NCBI RefSeq assembly: GCF_026676115.1
Contig: NZ_JAPONB010000004.1
Coordinates: 124,001-188,000 of the forward strand
Direction: 5' to 3'
Length of the DNA: 64,000 nt
Source: Salinimicrobium sp. TH3
GTDB lineage: Bacteria; Bacteroidota; Bacteroidia; Flavobacteriales; Flavobacteriaceae
The notes below the pieces were generated by a model. It did no database searches, had not been told where the DNA came from, and saw only the letters and a program-made list of their open reading frames with translations. Positions 25,107 through 33,775 of the stretch are shown in pieces (the stretch's first letter is position 1; the number at the start of each line of letters is the position of its first letter). A program made the position numbers and the translations under genes.

Positions 25107-26743
25107 AAGAAATTATGTTTTTTATGCATCCATCTGTAACCATAAGGGGTTAACTTCACTTCAGCTTTTCCGGGGTCGAAATTTTCATATCTTATATTTC
25201 CGAAGACATCTACAACATCCTTAAATAATTCCTTATCCACTTCGAGCTTTATGGTGATTTCTTTTCCCGAGAAATTGTGAAATGCTACTCCCATCCCTTT
25301 TTCAGATTTTGTATAGTGTCCTAAAACATGAGGATTACCGGTGTCGAGGACGTGGTTACGGCCCCATCCAAATTCCGCAAATTCTTTCCGGTAATCTATG
25401 GCTTTGGAGATCCAGGTAAGAAAAGAATCGGGATCTCTCAATTGATCACTTACATTAACTTTCTCATAGCCAAAATCTCCTCCAGAAATGACATTTCTAA
25501 TAAGATTTTCTGTGGGTGCAGTAGAAAACCCGCCATTCCTGTCATTAGCCCACTGCATAACTGTGCGAACACTGGAACGACCTTCCATTGAAAGATCTTC
25601 CCCCATTCCTATTTCTTCACCATACCGCAACACCGGTGTACCGGGAATCGTAAAAAGAAGGCTGTGGGCCAATTCCATTTTTTTCCGGTCATTTCCAAGC
25701 ATTGAAGCCAATCTCCGCCTTATTCCCCTTCCAAAAATGCGCATGTTTTCTTTGGGGGCAAAAGCTTTAAAAACCTCTTCTCTTTCGGTTCTACTCAATT
25801 TGTCAAGGTTTAATTCGTCATGATTCCTAAGAAATGTTGCGAGCTGTTCTTTTTCGGTAATCTCTTCGGGCATTCTTTGCAGTGCACGGGCAACAGGAAT
25901 AGCCTCTTCCCTGGCAAATGACAGGTACATGAAGTTATTCACATAAAAATTAAACAGCATATGCATCTGGTCCTCGTTCCCCAGGTACTTATTATATTGG
26001 TTGGGATCAAGGTCTACTTCGGCGAGTAAAATAGCATCGGGTTTTTGAGTTTCAACAAATTCCCTGAAATTCCGGAAGATCTTATGTGGATCTCCTTCAA
26101 AGTCCATTCTGCCTTTTTCCTTGAACATGTGAGGCGCTGCGTCAATCCTGAAGCCTGAAACTCCCATTTTTAACCAAAAATGCATGATCCTGCATATTTC
26201 CTCCTGAACTTGCGGATTGGCTATATTTAGATCGGGTTGATGGGGATAAAAAGAATGGAAATAATACGCTTTAGCAGTACGATCATATTTCCAGCTGATG
26301 CTTTCCTCACCTTCGGCTGCCATCATATTTTTCTCAGGGTCCTCTGGCTTTTCATCTACCCAGATATAATAATCTCTGTATTTGGAATTTTTGTCCTTCC
26401 GGGATTCCTGAAACCAGAAATGTTCAGACGAAGTGTGATTAACTGCAAGGTCAATAAGTATTCTAATACCCACTTCTTCCGCAGCATCAATGAGCTGAGT
26501 GAAATGACCTAAATCGCCGAGACGGGGATCTATTTTATAATAATCTTTTACGTCATAGCCATTGTCCCGGTTTGGGGTATCGAAAATTGGCAGGAGCCAG
26601 ATACAGGTGATCCCAAGACTCGAAAGGAAGGGAAGGGCATTTTTAAGTCCCTTGAAATCTCCGGTACCGTCACCCGTTGCATCCTTAAAAGTTTCTACAT
26701 CCAGCGAATAGATCACCGCATTTTTGTACCAGTATTTATTCAT
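25103..26743 (-). CDS. GH13 trehalose synthase-like enzyme
   Basis: A 546-residue GH13 enzyme that resembles the trehalose synthase / amylosucrase-like branch: WYKNAVIYSLDVETFKDATG at the N-terminus, IDLAVNHTSSEH near 99, GFRIDAAPHMF (nucleophile Asp) near 197, LLAEVDLDPNQ (acid/base Glu) near 240, and FLRNHDELNLDKLSR near 308. The RNHDEL form is typical of TreS. No signal peptide. Maltose-trehalose interconversion or a related transglycosylation is plausible; a C-terminal maltokinase domain is absent. The gene overlaps the second GH13 gene by four bases and follows the LLM oxidoreductase by nine. Confidence 0.87.
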   Translation of the reverse strand: MNKYWYKNAVIYSLDVETFKDATGDGTGDFKGLKNALPFLSSLGITCIWLLPIFDTPNRDNGYDVKDYYKIDPRLGDLGHFTQLIDAAEEVGIRILIDLAVNHTSSEHFWFQESRKDKNSKYRDYYIWVDEKPEDPEKNMMAAEGEESISWKYDRTAKAYYFHSFYPHQPDLNIANPQVQEEICRIMHFWLKMGVSGFRIDAAPHMFKEKGRMDFEGDPHKIFRNFREFVETQKPDAILLAEVDLDPNQYNKYLGNEDQMHMLFNFYVNNFMYLSFAREEAIPVARALQRMPEEITEKEQLATFLRNHDELNLDKLSRTEREEVFKAFAPKENMRIFGRGIRRRLASMLGNDRKKMELAHSLLFTIPGTPVLRYGEEIGMGEDLSMEGRSSVRTVMQWANDRNGGFSTAPTENLIRNVISGGDFGYEKVNVSDQLRDPDSFLTWISKAIDYRKEFAEFGWGRNHVLDTGNPHVLGHYTKSEKGMGVAFHNFSGKEITIKLEVDKELFKDVVDVFGNIRYENFDPGKAEVKLTPYGYRWMHKKHNFL

Positions 26744-26752
26744 CTTAGTGGG

Positions 26753-27718
26753 TTATTGTTGTTGAAGGTTTGGAAGCACTTCTTTTCCAAAGAAATTTAT
26801 ATAATCTTCCTGTTGCTCATTTACGTTATGGATGATCACTTTTTCAAACCCCATTTCATTGAAGGTTTTGATCTTTTCAATAAAGACATCTGCATCACTT
26901 CCTATAATCACGTGCTTTTCCATGTCTTCTTTTCTGGTGTTTTGGCCTATGGCATCAAACTTTTCGGGACTGTCTATGTCTGCAATTAGCTTGCTTGGAT
27001 AGATATTATTTCTCCATTGTTCCCAGGCTCCATCCAAAGCTTTTTCACGGGTGCTCGCATAGGATATCTGCACTTTCAAAGCCAAAGGCTTTTCACTTCC
27101 ATCTGCTCCCCTAAAGGCTTTCACCATTTTTTCAAGTTCTTCAACGGGTTTGGAGATAGTGATCATACCATCTGCCCACGAAGAAAGCCAGGCAGCTGTT
27201 TTTTCGGTAATAGCTGCTCCATACACTCTGGGAATTTGAGTAGGCTTTGTGAAGAGTTTTGCCCGCTCGACCGTAAACATACCTTTATGGTTGAGATAAT
27301 CGTCTTCCTGCCAAAGGCGTCGTATTACTTCGACCGATTCCTGTAAACGTTTATTCCTGTCCCTTTTTGGCGGCCATTTCTCCCCTGTGATATTTTCATT
27401 AAGAAGTTGACCACTGCCAGAACAGAGAAAAAATCTTCCTGGAAACATTTGATCCAGCGTCGCCACAGCCTGGGCAATTATAGCAGGATGATATCTCTGG
27501 CCTGGAGCATTCACTATCCCGTATTCCAGGTTTGTAGCCTGCATTGCCGCTCCCAGCCAGCTCCATGCGAATCCACTTTGTCCCTGTTTGTCACTCCAGG
27601 GATGGAAATGGTCTGACGACAGGACTGCCTTAAAACCTGCATCTTCGGCCTGCTGAACAAGTTTTAGCAGGTGACCCGGGGTAAATTGTTCGTGGGAAGC
27701 GTGAAAACCAATTTTCAT
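26753..27718 (-). CDS. LLM-class flavin oxidoreductase (TIGR03885-like)
   Basis: A 321-residue luciferase-like monooxygenase-fold flavoprotein. KIGFHASHEQFTPGHLLKL, SSDHFHPWSDKQGQSGFAW, NAPGQRYHPAIIAQA and GSGQLLNENITGEKWPPK match the non-F420 flavin oxidoreductase group (TIGR03885), which I recall lying next to alpha-amylase-family genes in other bacteria. The substrate is unknown. It is the first gene of the four-gene reverse operon LLM, GH13, GH13, ASRT. Its upstream spacer is shared with the divergent hemerythrin gene. Confidence 0.87.
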   Translation of the reverse strand: MKIGFHASHEQFTPGHLLKLVQQAEDAGFKAVLSSDHFHPWSDKQGQSGFAWSWLGAAMQATNLEYGIVNAPGQRYHPAIIAQAVATLDQMFPGRFFLCSGSGQLLNENITGEKWPPKRDRNKRLQESVEVIRRLWQEDDYLNHKGMFTVERAKLFTKPTQIPRVYGAAITEKTAAWLSSWADGMITISKPVEELEKMVKAFRGADGSEKPLALKVQISYASTREKALDGAWEQWRNNIYPSKLIADIDSPEKFDAIGQNTRKEDMEKHVIIGSDADVFIEKIKTFNEMGFEKVIIHNVNEQQEDYINFFGKEVLPNLQQQ

Positions 27719-27846
27719 AAATAGCAGCTTTAATTAAAATATTTTAATGATTCCTTCTAAATTATAAAGCTTTACACGATAAACCGGATTTCTATTATTA
27801 AAAAAATGATAAATTACTGCTCTTCTTAAAACATCGACCAATGAAA

Positions 27847-27891
27847 CATGATCTCAGTCATGCTCTGCCAGGATATATAAAATTACCTTTG
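27847..27891 (+). promoter_or_regulatory. Candidate CRP/FNR-family site plus -7 box
   Basis: CATGA-TCTCAG-TCATG (27847-27862) is a perfect inverted repeat with the TGA-N6-TCA core used by CRP/FNR-family regulators. TACCTTTG (27884-27891) is a -7 box with no -33 TTG. The palindrome centre falls about 41 bases before the predicted transcript start, the classic position for an activator touching RNA polymerase. Confidence 0.55.
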
Positions 27892-27909
27892 TGAAGCAAT
27901 AAAGAAATC

Positions 27910-28377
27910 ATGAGGAAGCCTACACCCCTTAAACGACACGATGCGCTGAAACATTTGAGCAGGGACCATCATCACGGGCTCCTTTTATGCTGGAAAATAA
28001 GAGAAGGATTAAAAAAGAATGTCCAACTCGACCGAATTAAAAATTATACCGATTTCTTTTTTACTTCTCAATTAAGACCACATTTTAAGTTTGAGGAGGA
28101 GGAAATATTTCCCTTATTGGGGGATTTTCACCCCATGAGTGTTAGAGCTCTAAAAGAACATGACCGGCTAAAAGATCTCTTTAAAGCTGAAGTTGTGAGA
28201 GAAACCTTCACCTCAATTCAAAAGGAATTGAATGACCATATAAGGTTTGAGGAACGGGAATTATTCCGGGAACTGCAGGAAACAGTTCCCAAAGAAAAAC
28301 TTAATATCATAACCAAAAAGGAAGAGGAGATTATTACTCCAGATCCCGATGATTGGGAAGATAAATTCTGGAAATAG
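27910..28377 (+). CDS. Hemerythrin-like (HHE) domain protein
   Basis: A 155-residue four-helix protein with hemerythrin-type ligands: LSRDHHHGLLLCW near residue 17, LRPHFKFEEEEIFPLL near 56, a histidine in KEHDRLKDLF near 83 and NDHIRFEERELF near 107. These give the H, HxxxE, H, HxxxE pattern of a diiron centre. Related proteins sense or bind oxygen or nitric oxide or store iron; RIC/YtfE-like repair is possible but the N-terminal ScdA domain is absent. Monocistronic, divergent from the sugar operon, and preceded by a possible CRP/FNR-family site. Confidence 0.87.
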   Translation: MRKPTPLKRHDALKHLSRDHHHGLLLCWKIREGLKKNVQLDRIKNYTDFFFTSQLRPHFKFEEEEIFPLLGDFHPMSVRALKEHDRLKDLFKAEVVRETFTSIQKELNDHIRFEERELFRELQETVPKEKLNIITKKEEEIITPDPDDWEDKFWK

Positions 28378-28386
28378 AAGTAGTAT

Positions 28387-29469
28387 CTATAGCCATCGTT
28401 TGCGTCTAAAATAAAAAAGCATCCCCACAATTAATAGGAACATTGAAATTAATAAAATAGGATAACTGTAACGATACTCCAATTCGGGCATATACTCAAA
28501 ATTCATCCCGTAAATACCGGCCAGGAAAGTGAGAGGAATGAAGATAGAAGCCATTATTGTAAGCACTTTCATCACCTCGTTCATCTTGTTGCTAATCGTG
28601 GTCATATACATATCCATAAGGCCCCAGGTCATTTCCCTGTAGATCTCAATATTTTCTGAAACCTGTAGCATATGGTCGTAAAGGTCTCTTATGTAATTTA
28701 TGGTTTGCTCCTGTACCAGGTTGTGATTCATTTTTTCCAGGCGACTTACTACTTCCCTTAGTGGGTTCACGGCACGCCTTATTCTAAGCATCGTGCGCTT
28801 TAGTTCTTGGATTTCAAGAATGGTATCATCCTTTGGTCGGGCATCAAAAAGGCGCTCTTCCATTGCCTCTATTTTATCACTCATATCATCTATGACCATA
28901 AAATAATGATCCACTATGGCATCTAAGAGAGCAAAAACAAGATAATCTGCCCCACGGCTCCTTATTCTGCCTTTTTCTGTAGAAAGTCTTTCTCTTACCC
29001 CGTCAAAAACATCTCCCCCGGCCTCCTGGAATGTGAGCACATAATTCTTCCCCAGTACTATGCTGATATGTTCATTTTCAAGCCTACCATCTTCTTTGTA
29101 GTAAAGCATTTTTGCAACAATGAAAAAATAATCTTTATACTCATCAATTTTAGGACGCTGGTTGGTGTTTACTATATCTTCAATAATCAATGGATGAAGC
29201 TCGTAATACTTTCCAATCTTTTCAATTTCACTGGTGTTACTAAGGCCGTCAATATTGATCCAGGTGGTGCGGTCCTCTTCTTCAAACTTGAAAGCATCTT
29301 CTGGCCGTTTTGAAGTAAACCTCTCATACTTTTCGGCATTATAATCAATTACCTCCAGTTTAGTTTCTACCTGTTCCTTTCTTCCAACATAAGTCACAGT
29401 TCCCGGAGCCTGGTGAAGAGCCTTATGAGACTTTGGCCTTTTGGAGAGGTAGCGCGTTCTTTTAACCAT
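28387..29469 (-). CDS. corA: CorA-family Mg2+/Co2+ transporter
   Basis: A 360-residue CorA channel. The cytoplasmic N-terminal domain (about 1-290) includes HPLIIEDIVNTNQRPKIDEY and ends in a long helix with MNEVMKVLTIMASIFIPLTF. The first membrane helix ends in the signature YGMNFEYMPE, and the second helix (YSYPILLISMFLLIVGMLFYF) is followed by the basic tail RRKRWL. It should take up magnesium or cobalt as a pentamer. It is monocistronic and converges on the hemerythrin gene with a nine-base gap. Confidence 0.93.
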   Translation of the reverse strand: MVKRTRYLSKRPKSHKALHQAPGTVTYVGRKEQVETKLEVIDYNAEKYERFTSKRPEDAFKFEEEDRTTWINIDGLSNTSEIEKIGKYYELHPLIIEDIVNTNQRPKIDEYKDYFFIVAKMLYYKEDGRLENEHISIVLGKNYVLTFQEAGGDVFDGVRERLSTEKGRIRSRGADYLVFALLDAIVDHYFMVIDDMSDKIEAMEERLFDARPKDDTILEIQELKRTMLRIRRAVNPLREVVSRLEKMNHNLVQEQTINYIRDLYDHMLQVSENIEIYREMTWGLMDMYMTTISNKMNEVMKVLTIMASIFIPLTFLAGIYGMNFEYMPELEYRYSYPILLISMFLLIVGMLFYFRRKRWL

Positions 29470-29585
29470 ACAAGAATAATTTCTTTAAAAGTAAGAATTT
29501 CCTCTTACCTAAAGCTCACTATAAAAAGTTGTATTTAACTATCCTCTGCCATTGAGCATTGGTAGGGTTTCATTTTCTTTGTAAC

Positions 29586-31688
29586 ATGGTAGAGGAGGCA
29601 AAGTTATTAGGTACATTAAAGGAATATTTTGGTTACGACAGTTTCAGGCCGTTGCAACGGGAGATTATAAACTCAGTTTTTGAGGGTGACGATAACCTTG
29701 TGATCATGCCCACAGGTGGCGGAAAATCTATTTGTTTTCAACTTCCTGCCCTTTTGCTTCCGGGGATCACCATTGTGATCTCTCCCCTTATCGCTCTTAT
29801 GAAAGACCAGGTGGATGGATTGACTGCCAACGGTATTCCCGCTGCCTTCCTCAACAGCAGTCAGCAGGAAAAGGAGCAACAGGAGATCTTCAGCAAGATC
29901 GAAAGAAATGAGATCAAACTGCTTTATGTAGCTCCTGAAAGTCTTCAGTATATCGACACTGTATTTTCCGCAGGAAATATCAGTTTAATAGCTATTGATG
30001 AAGCTCATTGTATTTCCAGCTGGGGTCATGACTTTAGACCCGCCTATACCCAGCTAGGGTATCTTAAAAACCGTCATCCCGAAACTCCTGTAATTGCTCT
30101 TACCGCTACGGCAGATAAAGCTACGCGCCAGGATATTTGTGAGCAACTCAATATTCCCCACGCCAGGAAACATATTTCTTCTTTTGACCGGAAAAATCTG
30201 AGCCTGGAAGTGCGCCCCGGAATTAAAAAATTTGAACAGATTTCGGCATTTTTGAAAGGTAGAAAGTCTGAAAGTGGTATCATTTACTGTCTTAGCCGAA
30301 AGAATACAGAAGAACTTGCGGCCAAATTGCAAGCTAAAGGCCATAAAGCTGAAGCTTATCATGCCGGACTTTCTCATAATGACCGAATCTCGATTCAGGA
30401 AGATTTTATCAATGACCGCACAGATATTATTTGTGCCACTATTGCCTTTGGAATGGGTATCGACAAATCTAATGTTCGATGGGTGATTCACTATAACATG
30501 CCTAAAAACCTGGAAGGTTATTACCAGGAAATTGGGCGGGCCGGTCGTGATGGATTACCATCCTCTACCCTGCTATTCCATAGTTATGCCGATGTGGTGC
30601 AGTTGCAAAAGTTTGCTGAAGGTTCTGGGAATTCTGAAGTTCAGCTGGCAAAACTTGAGCGCATGAAGCAATATTCTGAAGCTTTGAGTTGCCGCCGAAG
30701 AATTCTGCTAAGCTACTTTGGAGAAATAATTTCCAAAGATTGCGGTAATTGTGATGTTTGTAAAAATCCTCCTGAATTCTTCGACGGAACTTTACTGGCT
30801 CAAAAGGCACTTTCAACAATTTTCAGGCTTCGGGAACAGGAACCGGTTTCGATGGTTATCGATGTTTTAAGGGGAGCCCAAAATGCGCAGGTGCTCGAAA
30901 AAGGATACCAGCAATTAACTACTTATGGTATTGCACAGGATGTTTCCTGGAGGGACTGGCAGCAGTACATGATCCAGTTGATCAACATGGGCTATGTTGA
31001 AATTGCCTTTCACGATCAAAACAAACTCCGGCTTACCAGTCTTGCCAAAAATGTGCTTTTTGAAGGAGAAAAAGTCTTGCTCGCAGAGGTTATCCAGGTC
31101 GAATTAAGAAAGGAGCAGGCTGTAGCCGAAAAAACTTCAGAAAACACTCTTTTTGAGAGGTTAAGAAAACTGCGCCTTGAACTTTCAAAAGAGGAAGGGA
31201 TTCCTGCCTATCTCATTTTTAATGACGCCACTTTAAAAGAAATGGAAAAGGAAAGACCTATGACCGATGAAGACTTTATGCAGATTAGTGGTGTGGGGAG
31301 ACAAAAAATGCAAAATTACGGTTACAGGTTTATCAAAGAGATCATCGCGCACGGCAAAGAAAAAAGGGAGAAGAAAGCCCGCAAAAAGGGAAATACTTAT
31401 AAGGAAACCTTTAAACTTTATAAGGAAGGTATGACCATTGAAGAAATTGCCCAAACCAGGAACCTTGCTCCTACTACAATTTTTTCCCATCTCTCCAAAT
31501 TGTATGATTCAGGTGAAGGTGTTGATCTAAAGAAATTCATTTCTAAAAGTGATCTTGAGGCCGTTAAAAGAGCCAAATCCAAACTAGATAATCCCGATGC
31601 TTTAAAGCCATATTTTGAACATTTTCAGGAGGAAATGGATTACGGAACTATAAGAATGGCATTGACGATCCTGAGCAAAGAGGGATAA
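29586..31688 (+). CDS. recQ: RecQ-family ATP-dependent DNA helicase
   Basis: A 700-residue superfamily 2 helicase. Motif 0/I region FRPLQREIINSVF, MPTGGGKSICFQLP; motif II IDEAHCISSWGHDFRP; motif III ALTATAD; motif VI QEIGRAGRDG. The RQC zinc cysteines are in CRRRILLSYFGEI and CGNCDVC; an HRDC domain (about 520-600) contains ISGVGRQKMQNYG. The final 90 residues hold a helix-turn-helix-like unit (MTIEEIAQTRNLAPTTIFSHL), a known C-terminal extension in Bacteroidota RecQ. ATG 29586 is used instead of the upstream TTG at 29559, which would add an unconserved leader. Confidence 0.93.
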   Translation: MVEEAKLLGTLKEYFGYDSFRPLQREIINSVFEGDDNLVIMPTGGGKSICFQLPALLLPGITIVISPLIALMKDQVDGLTANGIPAAFLNSSQQEKEQQEIFSKIERNEIKLLYVAPESLQYIDTVFSAGNISLIAIDEAHCISSWGHDFRPAYTQLGYLKNRHPETPVIALTATADKATRQDICEQLNIPHARKHISSFDRKNLSLEVRPGIKKFEQISAFLKGRKSESGIIYCLSRKNTEELAAKLQAKGHKAEAYHAGLSHNDRISIQEDFINDRTDIICATIAFGMGIDKSNVRWVIHYNMPKNLEGYYQEIGRAGRDGLPSSTLLFHSYADVVQLQKFAEGSGNSEVQLAKLERMKQYSEALSCRRRILLSYFGEIISKDCGNCDVCKNPPEFFDGTLLAQKALSTIFRLREQEPVSMVIDVLRGAQNAQVLEKGYQQLTTYGIAQDVSWRDWQQYMIQLINMGYVEIAFHDQNKLRLTSLAKNVLFEGEKVLLAEVIQVELRKEQAVAEKTSENTLFERLRKLRLELSKEEGIPAYLIFNDATLKEMEKERPMTDEDFMQISGVGRQKMQNYGYRFIKEIIAHGKEKREKKARKKGNTYKETFKLYKEGMTIEEIAQTRNLAPTTIFSHLSKLYDSGEGVDLKKFISKSDLEAVKRAKSKLDNPDALKPYFEHFQEEMDYGTIRMALTILSKEG

Positions 31689-31784
31689 ATGTTTTTCAAA
31701 ATTCAGTTATAATCTTTTTGATGTACTTAATTTGTCCCCGATCCTAATTCCAAAAAAATTAACCCGGCTCATCCCAGAGAGACA

Positions 31785-32573
31785 TTAAATCTCAAAATCC
31801 ACCTTGTTGAGAATCAACCCACTTCCGGGAGCAATGTAGGTCATGGGCATTTTCACTTTGGGATCAAGACTTTTTTCGATGTCTTCAAGTGAGAATTCTC
31901 CTCTCCCTAACTGGACAAGGCATCCCATGATCAACCGGATCTGATTTCGCAGAAATCCCGTTCCCGTGACTCTTAGAAGGAAAGATCTTTCGGGGAAAAA
32001 GCTTGCCGTAATTTCCTGGTTTGGTTGAATCTCACAAATTTCAATTTCCCGTTCCACTATCGTATGAGGAGTAGGTTTTGTGCAAAAATTATGGAAAGAA
32101 TGTTTCCCTTCAAAAAGTTTTGCGCCTTCCATCATAAGGTCAATATCCAGTTTTTCGAGAAAGGTGGCCATGAGAGGTGCTGCAAAAGGATGACTTTTTC
32201 TTCCGAAGGAAAACAGGTACAAATATTCCTTTTTCTTTGGGTGCTGAATGATATTGAAGCCTGCGTCTACTTCATTTATGCTTAGAACCCTAATGTCTGG
32301 CGGTAAATTCTTGTTGAACACCACCATGAAATCTGCAATATTTTCCAGGGGCTCATGGTCTGTGAATAATTCAAAAGCAGATTCGTGGGCTGAAACCATT
32401 GCATCTGTACGGCTGGAGCCAAGGATCTTGAATCTTTTATCGCCCAGAACGAATTTCAGGGTTTTCTTTACCAGACCTTCTACAGTTTTTAGACCCGGCT
32501 GCCTTTGCCAGCCATGCAACCTGTATCCCAGATATTGCACCTTAATGAGGTAATAAAAGCGCTGTTGCTTCAC
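31785..32573 (-). CDS. Divergent TruA-family pseudouridine synthase
   Basis: A 262-residue TruA-type enzyme. The catalytic aspartate is D57 in GSSRTDAMVSA, compared with the canonical GRTDAGVHA; the glycine and histidine after it are changed. Other blocks fit TruA: YLGYRLHGWQRQP near 14, KEYLYLFSFGRK near 114, HSFHNFCTKP near 155 and FLRNQIRLIMGCLVQLG near 208. It may modify positions 38-40 of tRNA or have a shifted specificity; many Bacteroidota carry a second, canonical TruA. It converges on recQ with a 96-base spacer in which I see nothing specific. Confidence 0.82.
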   Translation of the reverse strand: MKQQRFYYLIKVQYLGYRLHGWQRQPGLKTVEGLVKKTLKFVLGDKRFKILGSSRTDAMVSAHESAFELFTDHEPLENIADFMVVFNKNLPPDIRVLSINEVDAGFNIIQHPKKKEYLYLFSFGRKSHPFAAPLMATFLEKLDIDLMMEGAKLFEGKHSFHNFCTKPTPHTIVEREIEICEIQPNQEITASFFPERSFLLRVTGTGFLRNQIRLIMGCLVQLGRGEFSLEDIEKSLDPKVKMPMTYIAPGSGLILNKVDFEI

Positions 32574-32677
32574 AAACTTTAATTTTTACGAAATTAATGG
32601 AAAAACTTCGGCTATAATTGATCAAATCTGTCTTTGTACGAAATGTCTTTAACTTTTAGTTAAAATATAATGGCTGC

Positions 32678-32685
32678 TACTTTTG
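32678..32685 (+). promoter_or_regulatory. Bacteroidota -7 promoter box
   Basis: TACTTTTG matches TAnnTTTG and lies 13 bases before the ATG at 32699, giving a very short leader for the AI-2E transporter gene. Confidence 0.5.
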
Positions 32686-32698
32686 TATCTTCACTTTT

Positions 32699-33775
32699 AT
32701 GGAAAAAACATTCAGTTCAAAAGGAAAGCAAATTTTATTTTTTGGCACCTTAAGTATTCTTGCAATTTACTTTTTATTTCAGGGCTTGTTTCACGCCAAA
32801 GGTTTCTTAATTCCCCTTACCACCGCACTAATTTTTGCTTTATTGATGATGCCGCTGGCACGTAAGATGGAAAAATCTTTTATCAATCGTACCGCGTCTT
32901 CCCTACTCAATACCTTTATAATTTTACTGGTCTCTGTTGGGTTCATGGCCCTGGTTTCTATGCAGGTAAAAACTGTAGTGGATGACTGGCCTCAAATAAC
33001 AGAAACCATGAAGCCGAAAATTGAGAATTTAAAGGGTTTTCTTCTTGAACATACTCCTCTCGACCAGGAAGATTTGAAACAATCCGGTGAAGGTTCTTCA
33101 GTCCCGTTTATGGGTAAAAATTCCAATGCGGGACAAAAAGCAGCTTCTTTTGTAAATCAGGCCATTAGTTTTTTTGGAGATTACCTGCTCACCTTCATTT
33201 ATATCTTTTTCATTCTTAACTACCGGCATAGGTTCAAGGATTTCCTGCTCTTGTTGTTTCCTGATTCCAAAAGAAAAGAAGTGAAGAAAGTGATAGAGGA
33301 TTCAGCTAAGGTTACTCAAAAATACCTGGTAGGAAAACTCATTTTAATAGGTTTACTGGCTGTTTTGTACTCAATAGGACTGGGTGTATCGGGGGTCAAT
33401 AATTTCATTCTGGTTAGCCTTATTTCGGCCATTTTAAGTATTATACCTTACATAGGTAATATGATAGGAATGGGATTGGCTATAGTTTTTGGCTACCTTA
33501 CCTCGGGGGATCCAACGGTGCTTATTGGGATAATCATCACCTTTACCATTGCGCAATTTGTGGAGAGTTATATTCTCCAACCCTATGTAGTGGGAGATCA
33601 AGTTGATCTTCACCCTCTTTTTGTTATTCTGGCAGTGATCATTGGCGGGATGATTTGGGGCATAATGGGAATGATCCTAGCCATACCAATTTTAGCTATT
33701 TTCAATGTTGTTTTTTCCCATATTCCTCCACTAAAACCTTTTGCTTTTCTCTTTAGTAAAGAGGATGACGACTAA
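32699..33775 (+). CDS. AI-2E family transporter
   Basis: A 358-residue inner-membrane protein with about eight hydrophobic segments, of the AI-2E transporter (PerM/TqsA) family. Helices at the N-terminus (LFFGTLSILAIYFLFQGLF) are followed by a soluble linker (residues about 75-145) and the conserved block SIIPYIGNMIGMGLAIVFG near 243 and FVESYILQPYVVGDQVDLHP near 283, which is the family signature. The substrate could be a signalling molecule, sodium or another solute; the family name should not be over-read. The stop is directly followed by the next ATG. Confidence 0.9.
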   Translation: MEKTFSSKGKQILFFGTLSILAIYFLFQGLFHAKGFLIPLTTALIFALLMMPLARKMEKSFINRTASSLLNTFIILLVSVGFMALVSMQVKTVVDDWPQITETMKPKIENLKGFLLEHTPLDQEDLKQSGEGSSVPFMGKNSNAGQKAASFVNQAISFFGDYLLTFIYIFFILNYRHRFKDFLLLLFPDSKRKEVKKVIEDSAKVTQKYLVGKLILIGLLAVLYSIGLGVSGVNNFILVSLISAILSIIPYIGNMIGMGLAIVFGYLTSGDPTVLIGIIITFTIAQFVESYILQPYVVGDQVDLHPLFVILAVIIGGMIWGIMGMILAIPILAIFNVVFSHIPPLKPFAFLFSKEDDD

